From assembly GCA_023391075.1 (NCBI GenBank), contig JAEWBQ010000015.1, positions 1-37,668 on the forward strand: a stretch of 37,668 bases of DNA. Direction: 5' to 3'. The notes under the pieces are model-generated. The model was given only the letters and a program-made list of their open reading frames with translations, had not been told where the DNA came from and did no database searches. Shown piece by piece: positions 24,389 through 30,955 of the stretch. The number at the start of each line of letters is the position of its first letter. Positions within the stretch are counted from its first letter, which is position 1. Origin of the DNA: Candidatus Parcubacteria bacterium. Its GTDB lineage: Bacteria > Patescibacteriota > Saccharimonadia > Saccharimonadales > Saccharimonadaceae. Position numbers and translations under genes: made by a program.

Positions 24389-25139
24389 GTTGCACTACCT
24401 CCTTCGTTACTGCTTTATAAGCGCGGGCGCCCTTTGAAAATTTGTCATAGGCGCCGATTGGCAAGCCGTGGCTTGGCGCCTCCGCCAGGCGGATGTTGCG
24501 CGGGATGACCGACTGGAACACCTTACCCGGGAAGTGTTTCTTGATTTCTTCGTGCACCTGGGTGCTAAGCGTCGTGCGGTGGTCGACCATGGTCGGCAAC
24601 ACACCGAGCAGATCGAGCGTCGGGTTCATGCTTTTGCGGACCAGCTTCATCGTCTCGAGCAATTGACCAAGCCCCTCGAGGGCGTAGAATTCTGCCTGGA
24701 CCGGCAGCAGGACATAGCGGGCGGCAATGAGGCCGTTCACCGTCAGCAGACTCAGGCTCGGCGGGCTATCAATCAAAATAAAATCATAGCCTTCGGTCTG
24801 GTCGATCGCTGTTTTCAGGCGGCTGAAACGGCGCTCCGCCTGCGCCAGCTCAACTTCGGTATTCGCCAGGTGCGGCGTCGTCGGTGCGACGAATAAATTC
24901 TTGTGCTCGGTCGGCACGATAACCGACTCCAGTGCCGCCTGCCCGAGAATGACGTCGACCATGGTCTTATCCAGACCTTGCTTATCGATACCCAGCCCGC
25001 TCGTCGCGTTGCCCTGCGGGTCAAAATCAATCAGCAGCACTTTCTTGCCCTGCTTCGACAAATAATACGCGATGTTAATCGCACTGGTAGTTTTACCTAC
25101 TCCACCTTTTTGATTGGTTACAGATATGACGATTGCCAC
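24378..25139 (-). CDS. parA: Chromosome partitioning ATPase ParA/Soj
   Basis: 253 residues. The deviant Walker A KGGVGKTT is at residues 11-18, and DSPPSLSLLTVNGL is the A'/B region. The length fits the small chromosomal ParA class without an N-terminal DNA-binding domain. The start is GTG 25139 with AGAGGG upstream, and an extended -10 (TGC TACAAT) lies 27 bp ahead. It follows the rplU terminator. Confidence 0.96.
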   Translation of the reverse strand: MAIVISVTNQKGGVGKTTSAINIAYYLSKQGKKVLLIDFDPQGNATSGLGIDKQGLDKTMVDVILGQAALESVIVPTEHKNLFVAPTTPHLANTEVELAQAERRFSRLKTAIDQTEGYDFILIDSPPSLSLLTVNGLIAARYVLLPVQAEFYALEGLGQLLETMKLVRKSMNPTLDLLGVLPTMVDHRTTLSTQVHEEIKKHFPGKVFQSVIPRNIRLAEAPSHGLPIGAYDKFSKGARAYKAVTKEVVQRVG

Positions 25140-25166
25140 TGTTTATGTCTTCCCTCTTCTTCTCCC

Positions 25167-25175
25167 ATTGTAGCA
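25167..25175 (-). promoter_or_regulatory. parA extended -10 promoter
   Basis: TGC TACAAT on the minus strand is identical to the element at serS, 27 bp upstream of the parA GTG. Confidence 0.5.
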
Positions 25176-25196
25176 CGAGCAGTATGTTTGGCGACC

Positions 25197-25225
25197 AAAA
25201 AACCTCGCCGATTCAGCGAGGTTTT
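25197..25225 (-). terminator. rplU intrinsic terminator
   Basis: AAAACCTCGC (25199-25208) pairs with GCGAGGTTTT (25216-25225). On the minus strand six T end the structure. It lies 8 bp past the rplU stop. Confidence 0.88.
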
Positions 25226-25233
25226 CGTGGCAG

Positions 25234-25542
25234 CTACTTGATCGACGTGATCTCGAGCTTGGTGTACTTCTGACGGTGACCAGTTTCCTTGTGAACGCGC
25301 TTCTTAGCCTTGTAGCGGATAACGCGGATTTTGTCGCCCTTGACGAGGTCTTCAACGACCTTAGCGGCAACTTTCACACCCTTTACCGCTGGCGCGCCGA
25401 CAGTAGTTTTGTCGCCGTCAATCACCAACAGTGCATCAAGCGTGAGCTCTTTTGTGCCTTCCGGGAGGAGGTCCACCAGGAGGGTCTCTTTTTCAGCGAC
25501 AATATACTGCTTGCCACCGATCTTAACGACTGCTTTTGACAT
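25234..25542 (-). CDS. rplU: 50S ribosomal protein L21
   Basis: 102 residues, the standard length. MSKAVVKIGGKQYIVAEKET and the C-terminal YKAKKRVHKETGHRQKYTKL are the L21 signatures. AAAAGGA precedes ATG by 6 nt. It has a good promoter and its own terminator. The usual partner gene rpmA (L27) does not follow; parA does. Confidence 0.97.
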   Translation of the reverse strand: MSKAVVKIGGKQYIVAEKETLLVDLLPEGTKELTLDALLVIDGDKTTVGAPAVKGVKVAAKVVEDLVKGDKIRVIRYKAKKRVHKETGHRQKYTKLEITSIK

Positions 25543-25576
25543 TATGATTCCTTTTAGGTATTAATCAATCTCATTG

Positions 25577-25605
25577 ATTGTAACAGATACCAGGGGTTTT
25601 TACAA
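25577..25605 (-). promoter_or_regulatory. rplU promoter with overlapping inverted repeat
   Basis: On the minus strand TTGTAA, a 17-bp spacer and TACAAT. An inverted repeat AATCAAT-ctc-ATTGATT (25563-25579) covers the start site and part of the -10. Confidence 0.7.
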
Positions 25606-25633
25606 GGGTCGTGCCGCTCCTGGCAAAACACTC

Positions 25634-26014
25634 CTAGTGCGCTTGACGCGCGTCCATGTCGGCATGGCTCAGGCCGTAATAGTGTGCCATCTCGTGCCAC
25701 AACGTCTGTTTGATCTGCGCAAAGAATTCCTGCTCGCTGCGCGAGATTTCCAGCAGCGGGTATTTAAAGAGCGTGATCTTATCGGGTAGCATCCCCGACC
25801 AGCCGCTGCCGCGCTGGGTAATCGGTACGCCCTCGTAAAGACCGAGCAGTAAGTGGTTATCATCCAGCTGCATCTTCTCGCGCTGGTGTTCGTCAGGCTC
25901 GTCAGCCATGACGATGGCAACGTTGTCGAGACCCTTGATATACTGCTGCGGCAGTTCGTTCATGGCGCGCGTAATTAAGGCGTCAAATGCCACGTCAGAT
26001 ACGATCGCCCTCAC
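25634..26014 (-). CDS. Zincin-like metallopeptidase family protein
   Basis: 126 residues. HEMAHYYGLSH at 107-117 is a complete HExxHxxGxxH zinc site (H107, E108, H111, H117), as in the Zincin_1 (DUF1025, PF06262) family. No signal peptide is seen, so it should be cytoplasmic. The GTG start shares a base with the stop of the upstream acidic-protein gene (TAGTG), so translation is coupled. The substrate of the family is not known. It is the last gene of a three-gene operon with two tiny acidic proteins. Confidence 0.9.
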   Translation of the reverse strand: MRAIVSDVAFDALITRAMNELPQQYIKGLDNVAIVMADEPDEHQREKMQLDDNHLLLGLYEGVPITQRGSGWSGMLPDKITLFKYPLLEISRSEQEFFAQIKQTLWHEMAHYYGLSHADMDARQAH

Positions 26015-26178
26015 TACTCGCTCGCCTCGCCGTCCGTCTGCGCGTCGTCGCCGGCCAGCTCACGCCCAAGTTCTACGACTGACGACACGACGTCGTCTTT
26101 GAGCGCCTCGAACTCCTCACCCGCCGCACGCACGTCGTCAAGAAATTCACCGAGCCCTAGATCGTCGAATAATCCCAT
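26014..26178 (-). CDS. Tiny acidic protein in the zincin operon
   Basis: 54 residues, strongly acidic (DDLGLGEFLDD, then EEFEALKDD and an acidic tail). It is probably a single amphipathic helix. ATG 26178 was preferred over an upstream in-frame start at 26205. No Shine-Dalgarno is seen, and the preceding AT-rich stretch contains -10-like TATCAT. It shares one base with the zincin gene. No family is recognised. Confidence 0.65.
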   Translation of the reverse strand: MGLFDDLGLGEFLDDVRAAGEEFEALKDDVVSSVVELGRELAGDDAQTDGEASE

Positions 26179-26204
26179 ATAATTATGATACCAAACCGGC
26201 GGCA

Positions 26205-26420
26205 CTATTCGTCATCGTCATCGTTGACGAAGGTAAACCATTCGGGATCCTTGTGGACGTCGTCGGCGATCTTTTCCCACGCCTGGATAAGCTGCGAGCC
26301 GTCTTCGTCACCTAGGACGATAGCTTCGGTCTCGTTCATTTCCTGTTCGATTTCTTCGCCCAGGCCGCCACCCAAGGGGTCGGCTTGTTGAAATGTTACG
26401 CTGTGATGAAATAATGACAT
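26205..26420 (-). CDS. Small acidic protein, first gene of the zincin operon
   Basis: 71 residues, very acidic, ending in NDDDDE and containing GGGLGEEIEQEMNETEA. There is no signal peptide, membrane segment or recognised family. It follows the regulated promoter at 26455 with a leader of about 28 nt that lacks a Shine-Dalgarno. The next gene starts 26 bp downstream. The charge of both small proteins suggests binding to a basic partner, but that is only inference. Confidence 0.65.
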   Translation of the reverse strand: MSLFHHSVTFQQADPLGGGLGEEIEQEMNETEAIVLGDEDGSQLIQAWEKIADDVHKDPEWFTFVNDDDDE

Positions 26421-26433
26421 AATCGTGTTGTTT

Positions 26434-26464
26434 GTGTTAATAGATGTTGAATGTATATTAACAC
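26434..26464. promoter_or_regulatory. Operator-like palindrome over the zincin operon promoter
   Basis: GTGTTAATA (26434-26442) and TATTAACAC (26456-26464) are exact complements with a 13-bp spacer. One arm covers the -10 and the other lies just past the predicted start site. Confidence 0.6.
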
Positions 26465-26483
26465 ACTAAAACGCTTTTGTCAA
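26455..26483 (-). promoter_or_regulatory. Consensus promoter of the zincin operon
   Basis: On the minus strand TTGACA, a 17-bp spacer and TAATAT. The -35 directly follows the stop codon of the amidotransferase gene. Confidence 0.8.
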
Positions 26484-27248
26484 TCAGCTGTCACGTCGTA
26501 CGGCGAGCCACTGCGTCATAAATGCCGGCAGGAGCGGGCGTCGTAACCTCCCCTTCGCATCGCGCCGCTGCTGGCAGTAACTGACGAAGCCGCCATATAT
26601 CATCAGGGCCGTTTCGTCGGATTCCGGATGCCACTGCACGCCGAAATGCCCATTGCCAGCAATTGCCTCGATACAACCGTCATTAGCTCGGGCAACGGCG
26701 ACCATTCCCGTGCCTAATTCGTTCACAGCTTGGTGGTGGCGGGCCTCGACATACACCGCATCGCCAGCATGAAGGCCGAACAAATCACACTCGAAGTTGA
26801 TCTGGTGACGAACGGGCGCTGCACTCGAACCATGCGCCTGCTTTTCCCCGAATGCCGCCGCCACATCCTGGTGAAGCGTACCGCCGTAATGGACGTTCAA
26901 CAGCTGCGATCCATAACAGACTCCCAGGATGGGCACGTCCCACTCGTTGCAGGCATCGATCAATTGCCGCTCCCAATCCGTCCGTTCGCGCGGCTCGAGG
27001 ACCGTGGCATTTTGCATCGCCTGTCCATAGAGTGATGGATCGATATCTTCGCCGCCGCTAATCACGATGCCGTCACACAACTCCGCAGCCGCCCATGGGT
27101 CAATCGACGGATCAATAAAGATCGGCTGCCCGCCGGCCTTAGCGACCGCCTGGCCGTAGGTACGACGCACATAATTGTACATCGCGCCCTTCGTGATCCG
27201 ATCCTCTTGGTCGATGCACATCGTTATCCCGATGACGAGTGGTTTCAT
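26484..27248 (-). CDS. Class I glutamine amidotransferase-like hydrolase (peptidase C26)
   Basis: 254 residues. The nucleophile is C111 in ILGVCYGSQLL and the rest of the triad is H207 and E209 in WHPES. These and the N-terminal GITMCIDQED match gamma-glutamyl-GABA hydrolase (PuuD-like) proteins. It probably cleaves a gamma-glutamyl bond; the substrate cannot be told from sequence. AAAGGG precedes the ATG by 9 nt. It lies 59 bp downstream of ileS on the same strand with no terminator between, so it may be co-transcribed. Confidence 0.88.
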   Translation of the reverse strand: MKPLVIGITMCIDQEDRITKGAMYNYVRRTYGQAVAKAGGQPIFIDPSIDPWAAAELCDGIVISGGEDIDPSLYGQAMQNATVLEPRERTDWERQLIDACNEWDVPILGVCYGSQLLNVHYGGTLHQDVAAAFGEKQAHGSSAAPVRHQINFECDLFGLHAGDAVYVEARHHQAVNELGTGMVAVARANDGCIEAIAGNGHFGVQWHPESDETALMIYGGFVSYCQQRRDAKGRLRRPLLPAFMTQWLAVRRDS

Positions 27249-27307
27249 GTTGGTGTTCCCTTTTGTAGCCTTGTTTTATCGTAGCGCGTCGTCAGACAGC
27301 AAGCTGG

Positions 27308-30163
27308 TTAGGCTTTTTGCAGCGCAATCGTCAGACTCTCGCCTTCAACCGCCACTGTGGCCGTATAATCGTCGGCCGTCGCCATCGCGTCGGCTAACGT
27401 TTCCGCCATAATGACCGCTTCATGCTCGGCAATTGCCTGCGAGAGGTCCAGGCTGTCAGTCGTAAGGCTTAAGACGATGTGGTCGTCGACGTTCAGACCA
27501 GCCTGCTTGCGCGCGTTTTGGACATGACGGATGACTTCGCGCATCAGGCCTTCGCGCTTCAGCTCTGGTGTCACCATCAGGTCAAAGGCCAGTTCCTTGC
27601 CCTGCTTGACCGCTTTGACGTTCAGCTCTTCTGTCAGAATATCGGCGAAGTCGACGAACTCGCCCATGGTTGGGACGGTGACGCTGGCGAGCGGTTGGCG
27701 GATCTTGAGCTTTTCTTTGGCACGGATGCTCAGGGCCTGCGTGACGTAGTCGCGGACCGTTTCCATGTCGCGAACGACCAGCTCATTGATGTGACCAGCG
27801 GTTGGCCAGTCGAGCAGGTGCACGCTCTCGCCATCGGTCAGCTTTTGGTACAACTCTTCGGCGAGGAATGGCGTAAATGGTGCCAAGACCTGAGCGAGCT
27901 GGACCAGTACATAGTGCAGCGTGCGATAGGCGTTATTTTTGTCGGTATCGTCACCAGACTTCCAGAACCGGCGGCGTGAGCGGCGGACATACCAGTTGCT
28001 GGCGTCATCGATAAACGGCAGAATCGGCTTGAGGGCGCTCGGGATATCGTAGCGGTCCATATTGGTTTCGACCTCATTAATCAGCTGGTGGAGACGACTG
28101 ACGACCCATTGATCAAGCGGATTAGTCAGACTCGGGGACGGGTCACTCAGCTCACCATCAAATTCCCAGCCATCAACTTCGGCGTACATCGTAAAGAAGT
28201 CGTACATGTTCCAGACCATCGAAAGCTTGCGGGCGACGTCGCCGACGTCTTTGTCCTGCAAACTGAAGTCTTCGGCGTTCAATACAGGCGATTGGAGCAA
28301 TAGGAAGCGCAGGCTGTCGGCGCTATACTGGTCCATCAGCTCGTTCGGGTCGGTATAGTTGCCGTAGCTCTTACTCATCTTGCGACCGTCGTTACCGGCG
28401 AGCGTACCGGTCACGATGACGTTTTTGAAGGCACTGGTGCCGAACAGGCCGACGTTCACCACGTGCAGGTAGTAGAACCATGCCCTCACCTGCCCGACGT
28501 ACTCGGCGATAAAGTCGCCGGGGAAGTTCGCTTCGAACTTTTCTTTGTTTTCAAACGGATAGTGGAACTGAGCAAATGGCATCGAACCGCTTTCAAACCA
28601 GCCGTCGAGCACTTTGTCGATGCGCGTGTAGTGAACACCATTTTTATCAAACTCAATCGCATCGACCCACGGACGGTGGTAATCGTCGAGTTCGACGCCG
28701 CTCAGCTCCTTGAGCTCCGCGTAGCTGCCGACGACGATCTGGTGCTTCTTGCCCTTTTCGTCAGTACCTTCCCAGACCGGCATGGCCGTCGCCCAGAAGC
28801 GGTCGCGACTCAGGTTCCAGTCCGGTGCAGCCTGGATGTTCTTTTCGAAGCGGCCGTGCTTGATGTGTTCTGGGAACCAGGTAATATCTTCGGTATTGTG
28901 CGCTAGCATTTCCGCACGCTGCCCATCGACATCGAGGAACCAGCTCGGGTGAGCCCGGTACATCAGGCGTGTGCCGCAGCGGTGACAGTGAGGGTAGCTG
29001 TGGCGGATGTAGTCGATCTTCCAGACCATGCCCCGCTCATGCAACGTTTTAGCGATCGTTTTATTGATTTCCCAAACGTTCTCACCCTTCCACTCGGTCT
29101 CGGTGTAGAGGCCGTTCTCGTCGATGACATGCACGACGGGGATTCCCTTTTCGCGGGCGAGGATAAAGTCCTCCTCACCATATGCCGGCGCCAAGTGAAC
29201 GATCCCTGAGCCATCTTCGGCACTGACGTAATCGGCGTGCCAGACCTTATGGGCGCCTTCGCCGCGGTTTTCAAACAGCGGTTCGTAGGTCTTGCCGACC
29301 AGCTCTTTACCCTTAAGAGTCCGGACCACTTCGTAGTCGAGCGGCTTATGCTTTTCGTCAACCAGCACCTTGTCAAGCAAGTCTTTTGCTAAAATAAATT
29401 GTTCACCCGCAAGCTTCACTTCGGTATAGTCAAAATCTTTGTTCACTGCGACGGCCGTGTTGGCTGGCAACGTCCATGGCGTCGTCGTCCAGGCCAGTAG
29501 TGTCGAGCCATCATCAAGCTTAAACTTCACGTAGACGCTCGGATCGGTCACATCCTGGTACGCGCCGGCGTCCATCGTAACTTCAGCCTTACTAAGCGGC
29601 GTGGCATCGCGGGTACAGTACATAAGCACGCGCTCACCTTCGTAGATCTTGCCCTTTTCGTAAAGCGTCTTAAACGCCCACCAAATTGACTCCATGTACT
29701 CTTTGTCCATGGTCTTATAGGCACCCTTGAAGTCGACCCAGCGGCCGATGCGGTCGATAGTGTCTTCCCAGAGACTGCTGGTCTGGACCATATTGTCACG
29801 AGCCGTCGTGATGTACTCTTCGAGGCTGATTTTGGTGCCGATGTCGCGGCGATCCTTGATACCAAGCTTCTTTTCGGTAAAGACTTCGGCTGGCAGACCG
29901 TGACAATCCCAACCCCAGACGCGTTCGACGCGCTTGCCTTTCATCGTCCAGTAGCGCGGCACAGCATCTTTGACGATAGAACTTAGCAGCGTACCGTGAT
30001 GCGGCACACCGGTGATGAACGGTGGCCCATCATAAAACACATACGAGTTATCAGCCGGGCGCTGTTCGACCGACTTTTCGAACGTCTTATTATTCTTCCA
30101 CTGCTGCACCAAATCTTTTTCGTATTGCAGTGCGCGGCGGCGGGTGTTTGCTTTAAATTTCAT
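27308..30163 (-). CDS. ileS: Isoleucyl-tRNA synthetase, eukaryote-like (IleS2) type
   Basis: 951 residues. Charges tRNA-Ile. The class I HIGH site is PHHGT (residues 54-58) and the KMSKS loop is intact (GRKMSKSYGN). The CP1 editing region and C-terminal anticodon domain are present. Stretches such as SGSMPFAQFHYPFE and HPSWFLDVDG resemble the eukaryotic/IleS2 branch rather than the E. coli type, the branch that includes mupirocin-tolerant enzymes. GGAGG lies 7 nt before ATG. The gene starts 2 bp after the cupin gene, and a T-box leader precedes both. Confidence 0.96.
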   Translation of the reverse strand: MKFKANTRRRALQYEKDLVQQWKNNKTFEKSVEQRPADNSYVFYDGPPFITGVPHHGTLLSSIVKDAVPRYWTMKGKRVERVWGWDCHGLPAEVFTEKKLGIKDRRDIGTKISLEEYITTARDNMVQTSSLWEDTIDRIGRWVDFKGAYKTMDKEYMESIWWAFKTLYEKGKIYEGERVLMYCTRDATPLSKAEVTMDAGAYQDVTDPSVYVKFKLDDGSTLLAWTTTPWTLPANTAVAVNKDFDYTEVKLAGEQFILAKDLLDKVLVDEKHKPLDYEVVRTLKGKELVGKTYEPLFENRGEGAHKVWHADYVSAEDGSGIVHLAPAYGEEDFILAREKGIPVVHVIDENGLYTETEWKGENVWEINKTIAKTLHERGMVWKIDYIRHSYPHCHRCGTRLMYRAHPSWFLDVDGQRAEMLAHNTEDITWFPEHIKHGRFEKNIQAAPDWNLSRDRFWATAMPVWEGTDEKGKKHQIVVGSYAELKELSGVELDDYHRPWVDAIEFDKNGVHYTRIDKVLDGWFESGSMPFAQFHYPFENKEKFEANFPGDFIAEYVGQVRAWFYYLHVVNVGLFGTSAFKNVIVTGTLAGNDGRKMSKSYGNYTDPNELMDQYSADSLRFLLLQSPVLNAEDFSLQDKDVGDVARKLSMVWNMYDFFTMYAEVDGWEFDGELSDPSPSLTNPLDQWVVSRLHQLINEVETNMDRYDIPSALKPILPFIDDASNWYVRRSRRRFWKSGDDTDKNNAYRTLHYVLVQLAQVLAPFTPFLAEELYQKLTDGESVHLLDWPTAGHINELVVRDMETVRDYVTQALSIRAKEKLKIRQPLASVTVPTMGEFVDFADILTEELNVKAVKQGKELAFDLMVTPELKREGLMREVIRHVQNARKQAGLNVDDHIVLSLTTDSLDLSQAIAEHEAVIMAETLADAMATADDYTATVAVEGESLTIALQKA

Positions 30164-30165
30164 CG

Positions 30166-30654
30166 TTAAGCCTCCGTTATTCCATACTGTTTAAAAATCA
30201 TATCCGCATCGAGGCCTTGGTCCTCAAGCTGGCCGTATAAAAATCCAATCTGATCTTCCTCGTCAAGCTCAGTCACGAACGTTGCGTCATCCGGAAAGTA
30301 ATCTTCGATAAGTGACTCTAGCGCCCCGCGATGCTCGTACTGCTCTGGCATAAATGGCGGACTACATGTCATCAGGAGGTCAATGTCACCATTCCAGGCA
30401 AACCAGGTTCCCGGTTTTACTTCGACCGTAGCGCCCGGTTCCAAATCAATCGACGCACCACCCCGGACTACCAACTGACCTAATCCGCGCACAACACGCA
30501 CAAGTTCATGTGAGACATGATTTTGCGCCCACCCCTCTTCGGGATATCGGCCGGCAACCGAGATATCTGCCAAGTCGTGCGGCGCATCAGCCACGTACGC
30601 CACACCGTCGCAGGTAGGCCCGTTTTCAAAAGGTCGTCCTTCCAGCTTCGTCAT
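30166..30654 (-). CDS. Cupin-fold protein in the ileS operon
   Basis: 162 residues. Cupin motif 1 is degenerate but visible (NHVSHELVRVVRGLGQL) and motif 2 is LEPGATVEVKPGTWFAW, in which the usual His is Trp. An acidic helical C-terminal region of about 50 residues follows. The metal site is therefore incomplete and catalysis is uncertain. AAAGGAG lies 6 nt before ATG. It is the first gene after the T-box, and its stop is 2 bp before ileS, so it would be controlled by tRNA-Ile charging. Confidence 0.82.
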   Translation of the reverse strand: MTKLEGRPFENGPTCDGVAYVADAPHDLADISVAGRYPEEGWAQNHVSHELVRVVRGLGQLVVRGGASIDLEPGATVEVKPGTWFAWNGDIDLLMTCSPPFMPEQYEHRGALESLIEDYFPDDATFVTELDEEDQIGFLYGQLEDQGLDADMIFKQYGITEA

Positions 30655-30694
30655 ATGATTCTCCTTTAAATTAATAAAAATCCCTATTCCGACA

Positions 30695-30900
30695 CTGGAA
30701 CCCGAACGTCGGGTGGTACCATCCAGTTTCGAAAAAGAGATTCTTCCTTTTCTCCATAACGCAGGCGTTACGGAGGCCTCTTGTTCGCGCTTAGTTGTTC
30801 GCTCTGTCGCGGCGTACGCGCCGGGTTCTACTAACCTTCCAGTGTTCTTCCCGGTGACTTCGCGGGTGATAGCCGCTCACTTGATTCCTCAAAACGTCCC
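30695..30900 (-). promoter_or_regulatory. T-box riboswitch (Ile), short Stem I
   Basis: Read on the minus strand. Near the 5' end GTGA-GCGG-ctatcac-CCGC-gaag-TCAC forms a hairpin (30854-30880) whose 7-nt loop contains AUC (30870-30868), an isoleucine codon followed by A. Further on, CTGGA-TGGTACC-ACCCG-acgtt-CGGGT-TCCAG (30695-30726) is the T-box antiterminator/antisequestrator: the UGGNACC bulge lies on the 5' side between two helices, as the tRNA-acceptor-binding element requires. The next genes are cupin and ileS. No clear intrinsic terminator follows. UCUCUUUU upstream of the antisequestrator could pair with the AAAGGAGA ribosome binding region, so control of translation is more likely. 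Confidence 0.85.
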
Positions 30901-30904
30901 TTTT

Positions 30905-30933
30905 ATCATACCCCAGTTATCACCCCTCATCAA
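30905..30933 (-). promoter_or_regulatory. Promoter of the T-box/cupin/ileS operon
   Basis: On the minus strand TTGATG, a 17-bp spacer and TATGAT. Transcription would start near 30898 and read through the T-box. Confidence 0.75.
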
Positions 30934-30945
30934 GTGGCGTATACT
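30917..30945 (+). promoter_or_regulatory. Promoter of the MprF-like gene, overlapping the ileS promoter
   Basis: TTATCA, a 17-bp spacer and TATACT on the plus strand, 10 nt from the ATG at 30956. It overlaps the opposing ileS promoter over 17 bp, so the two may compete. Confidence 0.5.
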
Positions 30946-30955
30946 AAGAGAGATT

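Noticed and set aside
23504..25139. parS site near parAB
   Set aside because: I looked for the 16-bp TGTTTCACGTGAAACA-type palindrome and saw no exact or near-exact copy in the window.
30695..30726. T-box on the plus strand
   Set aside because: TGGTACCA is its own reverse complement, so both strands show the motif. Only on the minus strand is the bulge on the 5' side of the helices and ileS downstream.
30713..30955. 81-codon upstream extension of the MprF-like frame
   Set aside because: It runs through the opposing T-box and the promoter region, and the added residues have no family match. ATG 30956 gives the normal membrane-segment start.
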